Assembly: GCF_007279655.1 (NCBI RefSeq)
Contig: NZ_QKWN01000016.1
Coordinates: 1-52,895 of the forward strand
Length of the DNA: 52,895 nt
Reading direction: 5' to 3'
Source: Robertkochia solimangrovi
GTDB lineage: Bacteria > Bacteroidota > Bacteroidia > Flavobacteriales > Flavobacteriaceae
The translations under genes were made by a program, and so were the position numbers. A model generated the notes under the pieces. That model was not told where the DNA came from. It saw nothing but the letters and a program-made list of their open reading frames with translations, and ran no database searches. Positions 18,131 to 28,399 of this stretch are shown piece by piece. Positions within the stretch are counted from its first letter, which is position 1. The number at the start of each line of letters is the position of its first letter.

Positions 18131-20335
18131 TTGATGAATCGGACGCTTTGGAGATATAGTCATTTTGCGCTTGCAATTTCTTCATCTGTTTTTGTTTTTC
18201 TGGCTGCGGTCACAGGTTTCATACTTGCTTTTGAACCCGTAGGCAAACAGCTGAATGAGAATAGGGTGTCTGGTTGGGACTCCGTTCCACTTAAAGCTAC
18301 CATCGATTCACTACAGTCGCATTACGAGGAAGTACTGACTCTGGAAGTCGATCCGAATGGATTTATCAAGGCTTCCTTATTCGATGGAGCGCAAGACCTA
18401 AATGGTGATTTTCTGATCGATCCACGTACCGGCAACGTACTTGGGGAAGTGCCAAAGCAATCGGCTTTTTTTGAATTCGTGACCTCACTGCACCGATCCT
18501 TGTTTCTGGAGACAGCCGGAAGGATTTTTATGGGAATCACCGCTTTTCTTCTCTTTCTTATCGCATTCTCCGGAAGTATTCTCATCATTAAACGACAAAA
18601 AGGGTGGATCAAGTTTTTCAAGAGAATCGTAAAGGAGAACTTTTATCAGTATTCGCATATAATTCTTGGAAGACTGATGCTTATTCCCTTGCTGGTGATC
18701 ACCTTGTCAGGGGTGTTTCTTTCTCTGGACCGGTTTGAGATTTTTGGTTCGGCAAAGGATCGGTCATCCGGAAAGACTGTGGCGCTCACTGTAGGAGATA
18801 ATGATACTGCTGATTTTTTAAATAAGGTAGGACTGGGAGATATTCGATCAGTCGAATTTCCATTTACCGATGAGCCGGAAGATGTTTTTGTGGTGTATTT
18901 AAATGACAGGAAGCTCGAGATACGTCAATCCGATGGCTACATACAGCAATCAGCGATGTTTCCATTTACAGCATTGGTGCACTCCGCCAGTTTCGACCTT
19001 CATACAGGAAATGGAAGTCTTCTGTGGTCATTAATACTTGCCTTTTCCGCTTTGAATATTTTATATTTCATGTATTCCGGAGCCCAGATTTCCTGGAAAA
19101 GGTTGCGAAATCGTATCGGGAACAAATTTCATCCTGATCTTGCAGATACGGTGATCTTATACGGATCTGAGAATGGTTCCACATTGCAATTCGTGAAGGT
19201 ACTACAGAAGGCTATGATAAAAAGCGGGTCAAAAGTGTATGCTGCAGAATTGAATGATTATCGCAAATTTCTGTCCCTGAAGAAACTGATAATTCTAACG
19301 AGTACATATGGGGAAGGCGATCCGCCGGCAAATGCCGTTCATTTTTTTGACCTGCTTTCTGATCACCGACTACCTGAAAAGGTAAAGACATCGGTGGTAG
19401 GATTCGGTTCCAGATCCTATGCGAATTTTTGTAAGTATGCAGTTGATGTAGATCTCCAAATGAAAAAATTAGGAGCGAGGAATATGGTAGAACCCTATCT
19501 GATCCATAACAGAAACTATGCCTCCTTTAAGAAATGGGTCAGAAGTCTTGAACAAAATCTGGGTACCCATCTGGATCTTCCGGCAACTATTGATATTGAG
19601 CATACGCCTGAGCACGCATTCGATGTCGTTGAAAAGAAGGTGGTTCAGGATCGCTTTGATACAACGTTTATGCTGAAGCTGAAACCAGTCAGGAAACTGA
19701 AAATTCGTTCCGGTGATCTGATAGGAGTTTGTCCGCCCGGTGAAGATACAGAACGCATGTATTCAGTCGGGTTTGATGCGTTAGGTCATGTGTTGCTGAG
19801 TATAAAGTTACATGAGCGTGGCCTGTGTTCAAATTATCTTTATGAGCATAAGGGAGGGGATCAATTAAAGGGTTCAGTACATCGTAATAGCAGCTTTCAT
19901 CTGCCCGGATCCAAAATTCCGGTGATCTGTATAGCTAACGGAACCGGTATCGCACCTTTCATGGGGATGGTTAATGAGCGTAGAGGAAAGAATATGGCAC
20001 CTGTTCAGTTGTATTGGGGCGGTCGTACCTCAGAATCGTTTGATCTGTATCGTCCCGGGATTGATGAAGCTATACGGGAAGGTCGTCTGACCGAGGTGAA
20101 TCTGGCTTTTTCAAAAGAGCAAGATGTACATTATCATTATGTTCAGGATCTGCTGAAATCAACAGGTAATACCGTAGTAGCTCATCTTGAAGCTGGCGGG
20201 GTGATCATGATCTGTGGTTCAGTAACCATGCAAAATGGCGTTTATGAAGTGATCGAATCCTTATGTGGTACACATAATTCTCACCCCCTGTTGCATTATC
20301 TCAATAAAGGACAGATACTTTCGGATTGCTATTAG
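18131..20335 (+). CDS. PepSY-TM/flavodoxin/FAD-NADPH reductase fusion (membrane flavoreductase)
   Basis: This 734-residue protein joins two parts. Residues 1-330 form a PepSY-type membrane module with four helices and a periplasmic PepSY loop. Residues from about 339 are a cytoplasmic reductase like NADPH-cytochrome P450 or sulfite reductase: flavodoxin domain (LYGSENGST at 343-351, TSTYGEGDPPAN), FAD-binding RMYS at 542-545, and NADPH-binding GTGIAPF at 604-610, with a C-terminal MICGSVTMQNGV. Electrons would pass from NADPH through FAD and FMN towards the membrane. Related proteins are thought to reduce ferric siderophores or other periplasmic acceptors. It may start at Met1 or Met2. It ends the three-gene operon and is followed by a terminator. 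Confidence 0.9.
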   Translation: MMNRTLWRYSHFALAISSSVFVFLAAVTGFILAFEPVGKQLNENRVSGWDSVPLKATIDSLQSHYEEVLTLEVDPNGFIKASLFDGAQDLNGDFLIDPRTGNVLGEVPKQSAFFEFVTSLHRSLFLETAGRIFMGITAFLLFLIAFSGSILIIKRQKGWIKFFKRIVKENFYQYSHIILGRLMLIPLLVITLSGVFLSLDRFEIFGSAKDRSSGKTVALTVGDNDTADFLNKVGLGDIRSVEFPFTDEPEDVFVVYLNDRKLEIRQSDGYIQQSAMFPFTALVHSASFDLHTGNGSLLWSLILAFSALNILYFMYSGAQISWKRLRNRIGNKFHPDLADTVILYGSENGSTLQFVKVLQKAMIKSGSKVYAAELNDYRKFLSLKKLIILTSTYGEGDPPANAVHFFDLLSDHRLPEKVKTSVVGFGSRSYANFCKYAVDVDLQMKKLGARNMVEPYLIHNRNYASFKKWVRSLEQNLGTHLDLPATIDIEHTPEHAFDVVEKKVVQDRFDTTFMLKLKPVRKLKIRSGDLIGVCPPGEDTERMYSVGFDALGHVLLSIKLHERGLCSNYLYEHKGGDQLKGSVHRNSSFHLPGSKIPVICIANGTGIAPFMGMVNERRGKNMAPVQLYWGGRTSESFDLYRPGIDEAIREGRLTEVNLAFSKEQDVHYHYVQDLLKSTGNTVVAHLEAGGVIMICGSVTMQNGVYEVIESLCGTHNSHPLLHYLNKGQILSDCY

Positions 20336-20374
20336 TGATATTTGATGGTGATTCTCGAACAGCTTTAGTTGCAT

Positions 20375-20395
20375 AGCCTTAGAGGCTTTCTTTTT
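20375..20395 (+). terminator. Intrinsic terminator after the PepSY reductase gene
   Basis: A 5-bp stem AGCCT / AGGCT with loop TAG is followed by TTCTTTTT, 40 bp after the stop codon. Confidence 0.7.
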
Positions 20396-20495
20396 AGGGT
20401 ATATTAGTTTATCTTTAAACAGTTTATCCAGAGGTATCTTTAACTACTCCGAATCGTTCCTCAAAATGCTTGCTTGTGGTGTAAAACCAGCGGTG

Positions 20496-22385
20496 ATGAA
20501 ACGAATCCGGATTTTTATTTTTCTCCTTTGTCTTTTAAGTGTATTAATTCGTTGTAACACCAGTCGATCGTTTGGAAATAGATCGGAGGCGGAAATTACC
20601 AGAGTAGAGATCGATCTTGTCAATGTAGTGGAGGATAAAGTGAGGGTGTCCATTGTTCCGAAAGGTATTACTACCGATTCTCTGGTATTTTATATGCCGA
20701 AGATCATCCCCGGAACATATTCCGATGCGAGTTATGGCAGAATGATCACCGATATCAAAGCTTTTGACAGGCAGGGCAAACTCATGCGTGTGAACCGTCT
20801 TAATGATAATCGATGGTATATAACGGAAGGGCGCAGGCTCGGTAAGATCACCTACCTGGTGAATGATACCTTCGATGAAGAGCCTGATGAAAGTACATTC
20901 GCAGAAGGCTCTGAGACTATCTTTTCACCGGCAGGAACCAATATTATGGCGGGGGAGAATTTCTTTATGAATATGTCAGGCTTCGTTGGTTATTTCGAGG
21001 CATTGAAGGATCATCCGTATGAAGTCACTATCCAGAAGCCAGCAGCTCTTTACGGTGCAACATCTATGGTCGATGTCGACGAATCGGTGACACGGGATAT
21101 CTTCATGACACGACGTTATCCGGATCTAATCGATGCTCCTGTGCTTTATTCAAAACCCGATACTGCGCACTTCAGGATTGAGGATATGGACGTCCTATTT
21201 TCGATCTACGGACAGGATATAGAAGGCATAAATGCGGAACGTTTTTCATCGGCACTAAAAACCATGATGATCGCTCAGAAAAATTACCTGGGTTCGATAA
21301 ATAAAACAGATCGGTATGCTATTCTTGCTTACGTGAGTACAATGCAACAAGAGGATGCCAAAGGACTTGGTGCACTCGAGCATAACTATTCAACGACCGC
21401 AGTCTTTCGCCCTAATATGAATGTATCCGAATTAACCGATGTGATCTCGCATGAGTTTTTTCATACGCTGACACCGCTGAATATTCATTCAGAGGAGATA
21501 CAATACTTTGATTTTAACGATCCGAAAATGTCTGCCAGTCTCTGGCTATATGAGGGAGTGACCGAATATTTCGCAAACCATTTCTTGGTAAGTGAAGGAT
21601 TGATCTCAGAAGCGGAGTTCTATGCCCGCATTATGGAGAAAATCCAGTTTTCAGAGACCTACGATGATAATTTATCCTTTACAGAAATGAGTAAGCACGT
21701 ACTTGAAGGTAAAATGAAGGCCGAATATCCTAATGTCTATCAAAAAGGAGCCCTGATGGCGATGTGTATCGATATTATTATTCGGGAGAAGTCTGAAGGG
21801 AATCAGGGAATTCTTGATGTAATGGGAGAATTATCACGGATGTACGGACCTGAAAAACCCTTTCAGGATGAGGAGATCATTTCAGTGTTTACCGATCTCT
21901 CCTTTCCGGAAGTCGGAGTTTTTTTGAATCGCTATGTGGAACAGGGCGGAAAGATCGACTATGATTACTACTTGAGTAAAATGGGGGTTACGCCTGCAGT
22001 GGTTTCCGTAAAACAGCCGATCATCTTTGTAATAGGTCAGACTCCATATCTCAGGATCGATATGGATGAAAAGATTAAGGCGATCGCCGAATTACCTGAT
22101 GACAGAAATAGATTCTATAAAGCTTTGGGAGTACAGGATCAAGATGAATTCCTCGAGATCAATGGCGGTAAAGTGGATGGGAGCGATCTGAATCAGATCC
22201 TGTTATTGGGTTATGGTATCGAAGAAGGGGATCCTATAAGCATCAAGGTTAAAAGGCAAGGTGAGATTGTTGAACTCAAAGGGAAAGCGGTTCCAAATTT
22301 TGCAGAAGGCCCCGGATTTCAATTCACAGATTCCTCTAAAAAGGAACTCAATCAGGCTTGGTTAAAAGGAATAGCGAAACATTAG
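20496..22385 (+). CDS. M61-family glycyl-aminopeptidase-like metalloprotease with PDZ domain
   Basis: The reading frame opens at 20466, but the ATG at 20496 puts a signal sequence (MKRIRIFIFLLCLL) at the N-terminus and is preferred, giving 629 residues. An N-terminal beta domain is followed by a gluzincin catalytic domain with HEFFH at 319-323 and the downstream glutamate in LWLYEGVTEYFANHF. A PDZ-like domain at the C-terminus contains DEFLEINGGKVDGSDLNQIL. The family cleaves N-terminal Gly or Ala and works in the envelope. A cysteine after SVLIR is at a lipobox-like place but has Arg at -1, so lipidation is doubtful. The gene seems to stand alone. Confidence 0.9.
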   Translation: MKRIRIFIFLLCLLSVLIRCNTSRSFGNRSEAEITRVEIDLVNVVEDKVRVSIVPKGITTDSLVFYMPKIIPGTYSDASYGRMITDIKAFDRQGKLMRVNRLNDNRWYITEGRRLGKITYLVNDTFDEEPDESTFAEGSETIFSPAGTNIMAGENFFMNMSGFVGYFEALKDHPYEVTIQKPAALYGATSMVDVDESVTRDIFMTRRYPDLIDAPVLYSKPDTAHFRIEDMDVLFSIYGQDIEGINAERFSSALKTMMIAQKNYLGSINKTDRYAILAYVSTMQQEDAKGLGALEHNYSTTAVFRPNMNVSELTDVISHEFFHTLTPLNIHSEEIQYFDFNDPKMSASLWLYEGVTEYFANHFLVSEGLISEAEFYARIMEKIQFSETYDDNLSFTEMSKHVLEGKMKAEYPNVYQKGALMAMCIDIIIREKSEGNQGILDVMGELSRMYGPEKPFQDEEIISVFTDLSFPEVGVFLNRYVEQGGKIDYDYYLSKMGVTPAVVSVKQPIIFVIGQTPYLRIDMDEKIKAIAELPDDRNRFYKALGVQDQDEFLEINGGKVDGSDLNQILLLGYGIEEGDPISIKVKRQGEIVELKGKAVPNFAEGPGFQFTDSSKKELNQAWLKGIAKH

Positions 22386-22489
22386 TTCGGTGTATTGGTA
22401 TGTGTTCGGGTGGGTTATGAGCCAGAATAATTTCACCGGGCATCATCGATTCATAAACTATGGTTATATTTAAGAATTAAAACTGCACG

Positions 22490-25400
22490 ATGAAGCGATT
22501 CAATTTACTACTATTATGTCTGGCCGCGCTACCATTGTCTGCCCAGGATAAAAAAGAGGACAAGAAAGAATGGGATGTATCAGCTCCCGGGAAAGATTTC
22601 AATTATCAAACCCATAAATTCACCACAGAAGAAGGAACCTGGATGAATTTGGATGTTAGTCCGGATGGGAAGACGATCGTTTTTGATCTTTTGGGAGATA
22701 TCTATACGATTCCTGTTACAGGAGGAAAAGCCAAAGCGCTTAGAACGGGGATTCCCTATGAAGTGCAACCCCGATTCAGTCCGGATGGAAAACACATTTC
22801 CTTTACCAGCGATGCAGGAGGAGGCGATAACGTATGGGTGATGAACAGTGATGGTTCGGAGGCCCGGCAATTGACCAAGGAGAGTTTTCGGCTCCTGAAC
22901 AATGCAGACTGGACACCGGATGGCAATTTTCTGATCGCACGTAAGCACTTTACTTCAGGGCGTAGTCTTGGTGCTGGTGAGATGTGGCAGTATCATATCA
23001 CGGGTGGCAGCGGTCTTCAGCTCACCAAAAGAAAGAATGACCAGCAGGATGTAAATGAGCCGAACGTATCACCGGACGGACGTTATCTTTATTATAGTGA
23101 AGACGTTTACCCCGGAGGTGCTTTCGAATATAATAAGGATCCGAATAAACAGATCTATGTAATCAAAAGGTATGATTTTAAAACGGGTGAAACCACAACG
23201 GTAACCGGCGGACCCGGAGGTGCTGCCAGGCCGGCAGTATCACCGGATGGTAAAAAGCTCGCCTTTGTGAAGCGTGTACGTACCAAAACAGTATTGTTCA
23301 TTCAGGATCTCGAGACGGGTCAGGAATATCCGGTATATGATGGGTTAAGTAAAGATCAGCAGGAAGCCTGGGCGATCTTTGGTGTTTACCCTAATTATGA
23401 CTGGATGCCCGATGGAAGATCGTTGGTGTTCTGGAGTGACGGAAAGATTCATAGCCTGAATACAGAAACCCTAGCGATCACGGATATACCCTTTACAGTA
23501 GATGTAGCTATCGATATCGCAGAAACACTTCATTTTAGTTCTCCGGTAACAAGAGATACCTTTGAACCCAAAACGATCCGTCAGGCAGTGACCTCTCCCG
23601 ATGGAAAATATCTTGTTTTCCATGCGCTTGGATATATCTGGAAAAAGAAATTACCGAATGGAAAACCGGAACGTATTACCTCGGAAAATGATTTTGAATT
23701 TGAACCATCGTTTTCACCGGATGGAAGATCATTGGTATTTGTTACCTGGAACGATATCGAAAAGGGTAGTATCAAACAAACAGCATTGAATAGTAAGGCA
23801 GATCCTGTAACACTTAGCCAAGGAAAGGCGATCTACCGAACCCCGTCATATTCGCCAGACGGCAAAAAGATCGTCTTTAGAAAGGAATCCGGAAATACAG
23901 ATCAGGGTACAACTTTTACCAAAGATCCCGGTGTCTATCTAATGAACAGTGACGGTTCTGGAGAAATTAAGTTAACAGGTAAAGGCGAGTATCCCATATT
24001 CAATACCGAAGGTAATCGTATCTTTTTGCAAACCGGAGGTACTTATTTCGGTGCACTTACCAAAGAACTCATCAGTGTAAATCTTCAGGGTGAGGATGAG
24101 CGTACCCATGTTAAATCTAAATACGCTAACCGACTGGTGCCTAGTCCCGACAATAAGTTTATCGCGTACTCGGTATTGCATAAGGCCTATGTGGCTCCGT
24201 TGGTGTTGAATGGTCATACGATCGATCTGGATAATAAATCAGATTTTGTTCCTGTTCGTCAGATCGCTAAAGATGCAGGAATCAACCTGCACTGGTCACC
24301 GGACAGCAAGACTGTGATGTGGACCCTCGGGGCGACTTATTATTCGCAAACTCTGTCTGAAACGTTTAAATATCTGAACGGAGGAAAGGATGTTGAAGAT
24401 TTTCCAGCAAAAGAGACTTCAATCAGACTCGAGGCCGATGTTGATAAGCCTGAAGGAGTGGTTGCTTTTACCAATGCACGTATAATTACTATGGAAGGAG
24501 ATGAGGTCATTGAGAATGGTACTATCGTGGTTAACGGAGATGAGATCATTTCTGTAGGTCCGGCCGCTGAGGTTAAGGTTCCATCGAATGCTAAGGTTTA
24601 TGATGCTACCGGTAAAACCATCATGCCCGGCATGGTAGATGCTCATGCTCATATAGGAGCATTCCGTTATGGTCTTACAACCACGGAGTATTGGCCCTTC
24701 ATTACAAATCTTGCTTTTGGGGTGACTACGGCTCATGACCCTTCCGCAAATACGGAGACTGTATTTACCTTGAGTGAAATGCAAAAAAGTGGGGCGCTTG
24801 TTGGTCCGAGATTATATTCGACCGGTTTCATACTTTATGGAGCAGACGGAGACTTTAAAGCAGTGATCAATGGATTGGAAGATGCAGAAAGCAGTATTCG
24901 CAGAACCAAAGCCTTTGGAGCTAAAAGTGTAAAGAGCTATAACCAGCCACGTAGAGATCAGCGGCAGCAGGTGATCCAGGCAGCACGGGAAATGCAAATC
25001 AATGTAGTCCCTGAAGGAGGTTCAACCTTTTTCCATAATATGACTCAGGTTATCGATGGTCATTCCGGGATTGAACATAATATACCGGTGGCTCCCCTGT
25101 ATAAGGATGTAATCGAACTTTGGAGTGCCAGTGGTTCAGGTTATACCCCTACGCTAATCGTGAATTACGCTGGAATGAGTGGTGAATATTTTTTCTACCA
25201 GCATTACAATGTTTGGGAAAATGAAAAACTTTTGAGATTTACCCCAAGGGGAATTATCGATAGCCGCGCACGTCATCGTATCATGGTACCTGAAGAAGAA
25301 TACAAGAATGGGCATATCCTGGTTTCTGAACAAGTGAATAAACTGGCCGAAGCAGGTGTAAAAGTGAATATGGGAGCCCATGGTCAGATACAGGGTATTG

Positions 25401-25777
25401 GGGCCCACTGGGAAACCTGGATGCTGGTACAAGGGGGAATGAGTAATCACAATGCATTGAAGGCAGCTACCATCAATGGTGCGAATTACATCGGTGCAGG
25501 AAATGATATCGGTTCACTAAAGGCAGGTAAACTTGCAGACCTTATCGTATTATCTGAGAATCCACTGGATGACATTCATAATACGGAATCGATAGAAAAA
25601 GTGATGGTGAACGGAAGACTTTATGATACAGAGACCATGAATGAGATCGGGAACTATGATAATCCGAGACCACCTTTATATTTTGAAGTCAATGGCTACA
25701 ACAATGCCTTTGAGTGGCATGAATCTTCCAATAGTTTTATGCGAGGAGGTTGTAGTTGTCATCTCGGGCATCAGTAA
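22490..25777 (+). CDS. Exported TolB-like propeller/amidohydrolase fusion
   Basis: The 1095-residue protein has a signal peptide ending LSAQ. Residues about 45-610 are a beta-propeller built of PD40/TolB-like repeats (SPDGKTIVF, SPDGKHISF, SPDGKKLAF, SPDGRSLVF, SPDGKKIVF). From about 650 there is an amidohydrolase domain with HAH at 719-721 (MVDAHAHIG) and ARIITMEGDEVIENG at its front. The usual metal-binding Asp loop is replaced by NMGAHGQIQGIGAHWE, a known variant in this fusion family. The C-terminus ends in GGCSCHLGHQ, an unusual Cys/His tail. The substrate is unknown; cyclic peptides or amides are likely from the family. It appears monocistronic. Confidence 0.9.
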   Translation: MKRFNLLLLCLAALPLSAQDKKEDKKEWDVSAPGKDFNYQTHKFTTEEGTWMNLDVSPDGKTIVFDLLGDIYTIPVTGGKAKALRTGIPYEVQPRFSPDGKHISFTSDAGGGDNVWVMNSDGSEARQLTKESFRLLNNADWTPDGNFLIARKHFTSGRSLGAGEMWQYHITGGSGLQLTKRKNDQQDVNEPNVSPDGRYLYYSEDVYPGGAFEYNKDPNKQIYVIKRYDFKTGETTTVTGGPGGAARPAVSPDGKKLAFVKRVRTKTVLFIQDLETGQEYPVYDGLSKDQQEAWAIFGVYPNYDWMPDGRSLVFWSDGKIHSLNTETLAITDIPFTVDVAIDIAETLHFSSPVTRDTFEPKTIRQAVTSPDGKYLVFHALGYIWKKKLPNGKPERITSENDFEFEPSFSPDGRSLVFVTWNDIEKGSIKQTALNSKADPVTLSQGKAIYRTPSYSPDGKKIVFRKESGNTDQGTTFTKDPGVYLMNSDGSGEIKLTGKGEYPIFNTEGNRIFLQTGGTYFGALTKELISVNLQGEDERTHVKSKYANRLVPSPDNKFIAYSVLHKAYVAPLVLNGHTIDLDNKSDFVPVRQIAKDAGINLHWSPDSKTVMWTLGATYYSQTLSETFKYLNGGKDVEDFPAKETSIRLEADVDKPEGVVAFTNARIITMEGDEVIENGTIVVNGDEIISVGPAAEVKVPSNAKVYDATGKTIMPGMVDAHAHIGAFRYGLTTTEYWPFITNLAFGVTTAHDPSANTETVFTLSEMQKSGALVGPRLYSTGFILYGADGDFKAVINGLEDAESSIRRTKAFGAKSVKSYNQPRRDQRQQVIQAAREMQINVVPEGGSTFFHNMTQVIDGHSGIEHNIPVAPLYKDVIELWSASGSGYTPTLIVNYAGMSGEYFFYQHYNVWENEKLLRFTPRGIIDSRARHRIMVPEEEYKNGHILVSEQVNKLAEAGVKVNMGAHGQIQGIGAHWETWMLVQGGMSNHNALKAATINGANYIGAGNDIGSLKAGKLADLIVLSENPLDDIHNTESIEKVMVNGRLYDTETMNEIGNYDNPRPPLYFEVNGYNNAFEWHESSNSFMRGGCSCHLGHQ

Positions 25778-25866
25778 AAGTTAGGGGCTTCCTTGAGCAT
25801 TTGATTGTCGGGCGTCTTTAATCCAAGGAACCTGATTTGAAGAATAATAAGGGCCTGTATAAAAAC

Positions 25867-25927
25867 AAAATAACTGATTTTCCATTGCGGTATAAAGTCA
25901 AATATTCGTAGGAAAATCAGTTATTTT
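25867..25927. other. Long perfect inverted repeat
   Basis: The arms AAAATAACTGATTTTCC (25867-25883) and GGAAAATCAGTTATTTT (25911-25927) are perfectly complementary over 17 bp around a 27-nt loop. The hairpin lies 89 bp after the propeller-amidohydrolase stop and 90 bp before the DUF2339 start. It may act as a bidirectional terminator because both sides end in T-runs, or as a protein-binding dyad. Confidence 0.7.
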
Positions 25928-26017
25928 CATATGTTTGTACCCGAAAAACTGTAAAATATAGTCATAGAGTTTTCGTTATTATCTTGTCCCGCTTCCTAAA
26001 CTATGTAATTAAATTGT

Positions 26018-28399
26018 ATGAGTGAAGACCAGAATTTAAATGCCTTATTAATCCGGTTGGAAAATCTGCAAAAGCGACAGGAAGAATTTTCCCTTGAGAT
26101 CAGTGCATTGAAATCAGAGATTTATCGCATTAAAGCAGCGGCATCTGAATCAGTTCAAAAGGCTGAAGCTGAGACTGTGATTGTCACCGAACCGAATGTT
26201 GAGCAGGTGCATGAAAAACCTGAAGTTCCTGCGGTAGAAAAGGAGGTTCAACAGGTTTCTTATATATCCAAAGAACAGGCTCAGGTTGGTGCAAAGACTG
26301 TTTATGGTGCCAGACCGGTTGCTAAACCCAAAACGGATATTGAAAAGTTCATCGGGGAGAATCTCATCAATAAGATCGGAATAGTTATCACCGTTATCGG
26401 TGTGGCCATAGGAGCTAAATATGCCGTCGATCACCAATTGATAAGTCCGCTCACAAGAATCGTACTGGCGTATGTTTTTGGTCTGGGATTGTTGGGTACT
26501 GCCTACAAGCTTAAAAGTAAATATGAGAATTTCAGCGCCGTACTATTGAGCGGAGCGATGGCAATCCTCTATTTTGTTTCCTATCTGGCCTATAGTATGT
26601 ACGCTTTGATTCCGCAATTCATGGCTTTTATACTGATGTTGCTGTTTACAGGATTTACGGTTTTTGCAGCCATACGATATAACAGGCAGGTCATTGCTCA
26701 TATCGGACTCGTAGGTGCTTATGCCTTGCCATTTCTTTTAAGCGATGGCTCCGGAAAGGTTGGATTCCTCTTTTCTTATATGGCGATCATCAATATAGGG
26801 ATCTTGTTCATCGGATTCCGGAAGTACTGGAATGCGTTGTTCAAGGTGGCCTTTGTACTTACCTGGATGATATTTTCTTTCTGGTATTTTACAGATTTCA
26901 GGCAGGGTGAACATTTGATCCTGGGTTCTGTCTTCGCGTTTATATTCTTTGCGATTTTTTACGGAACCTTTCTGGCCTATAAATTTATTCGTAAAGAATC
27001 TTATGCAAAGGAGGATGTAGTTTTCCTTTTATTGAATTCAGTGATCTATTACAGCCTTGGATATGCCATTCTGGGAAGAAATGAAACCGGTGAGCAATTA
27101 CAGGGGGTGTTTACTTTGTTCAATGCAATCCTGCATTTTGTGGTATGTGTGAAAATATACAACGATAAACTTGCAGACAGAAAATTATTCCAGCTTGTTG
27201 CTGGTCTGGTCTTACTTTTTGTGACACTGACATTTCCGGTTCAACTCGATGGAAACTGGGTTACCCTGTTCTGGATTGGAGAAGCCGTATTGTTATATTA
27301 CATAGGGATTAAAAAGGATGCACCGATCTATGAAAAGCTTTCCTACCCGATTATGATACTGGCATTTTTCAGCTTGTTACAGGATTGGGCAATAGGTTAT
27401 GACGCGTATTATTTTGAAGGAGAGGGGTCATCAATGTTACCGATCCTGAACTTTATGTTCTTTACGTCCTTATGTTTTATCGTGGGATTTGGTTATATTA
27501 TGTATCTCAATTATCGGGAAGGGCATAATTCAGCGGTGATTCAAAAAGGAATTTATAAATGGATCTCCAAGACAATCCCTTATTTGCTGCTGATCGTGGC
27601 CTATTTTGCCGGCCGAAATGAGATCAGTTATTATTTCTCTCAATTATATCAATCATCAAAACTAGCAACAGATGCTTCAGAATCTTTTGGGAGCACGTTC
27701 TGGAATAATGATCTGAATGGTTATCGTATCATATGGATTATTAATTATTCATTGATGTTCGTTTCCTTGTTAGGGGTGGCAAATCTTAAATATCTCAAAA
27801 ATCGAAAATGGGGGGTTTTGAATGGGGTTTTACTGATATTTACGCTTTTAGTTTTTATGGGAGAAGGGCTGTATGTGCTCAGTGAGTTACGCGAAAGTTA
27901 TCTCGACCCGATGCATCCGGAATATTATTCATATTCGGTCTTCCATATATTGATTCGGTATGTGTCATTTATTTTTGTGGCATTCGCTTATCTGATCTGT
28001 CGAAAATATTCCAAAGCAGAATTTATGGGTGCGGGCTTGAAAATACCTTATGAACTCCTGCTTGCAGGTGGGGTGTTATGGTTGCTAAGCAGTGAACTTA
28101 TTCACTGGATGGATATTGCAGGATCCTCTGCCTTGTATAAACTCGGACTGAGTATTTTCTGGGGGATATATTCGCTGGTACTTATTGTAATTGGTTTGTG
28201 GAGAAACAAGAAACATCTGAGAATTGCGGCAATAATTTTATTCGGTTTGACACTGGTGAAATTGTTCTTTTATGACATCGCACATTTACATACTATCGCA
28301 AAAACTGTGGTCTTTGTTTCTTTAGGAGTATTGCTATTGATCATTTCCTTTCTGTATCAGAAGTATAAAAATATTGTTTCCGATGACACAGGGGAGTAA
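26018..28399 (+). CDS. DUF2339 polytopic membrane protein
   Basis: The 793-residue protein starts with a coiled coil (LLIRLENLQKRQEEFSLEISALKSEIYRIK, read in parts) and a variable linker, then the DUF2339 signature DIEKFIGENLINKIGI followed by about twenty membrane helices. The family is widespread but has no known biochemical function. It overlaps the following DUF3999 gene by 17 bp, and the same pair is found together in other bacteria, so the two products probably form one complex in the inner membrane. Confidence 0.88.
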   Translation: MSEDQNLNALLIRLENLQKRQEEFSLEISALKSEIYRIKAAASESVQKAEAETVIVTEPNVEQVHEKPEVPAVEKEVQQVSYISKEQAQVGAKTVYGARPVAKPKTDIEKFIGENLINKIGIVITVIGVAIGAKYAVDHQLISPLTRIVLAYVFGLGLLGTAYKLKSKYENFSAVLLSGAMAILYFVSYLAYSMYALIPQFMAFILMLLFTGFTVFAAIRYNRQVIAHIGLVGAYALPFLLSDGSGKVGFLFSYMAIINIGILFIGFRKYWNALFKVAFVLTWMIFSFWYFTDFRQGEHLILGSVFAFIFFAIFYGTFLAYKFIRKESYAKEDVVFLLLNSVIYYSLGYAILGRNETGEQLQGVFTLFNAILHFVVCVKIYNDKLADRKLFQLVAGLVLLFVTLTFPVQLDGNWVTLFWIGEAVLLYYIGIKKDAPIYEKLSYPIMILAFFSLLQDWAIGYDAYYFEGEGSSMLPILNFMFFTSLCFIVGFGYIMYLNYREGHNSAVIQKGIYKWISKTIPYLLLIVAYFAGRNEISYYFSQLYQSSKLATDASESFGSTFWNNDLNGYRIIWIINYSLMFVSLLGVANLKYLKNRKWGVLNGVLLIFTLLVFMGEGLYVLSELRESYLDPMHPEYYSYSVFHILIRYVSFIFVAFAYLICRKYSKAEFMGAGLKIPYELLLAGGVLWLLSSELIHWMDIAGSSALYKLGLSIFWGIYSLVLIVIGLWRNKKHLRIAAIILFGLTLVKLFFYDIAHLHTIAKTVVFVSLGVLLLIISFLYQKYKNIVSDDTGE

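Noticed and set aside
20466-20495. Upstream ATG of the M61 peptidase
   Set aside because: The extra ten residues would precede the signal peptide; the ATG at 20496 gives a normal one.
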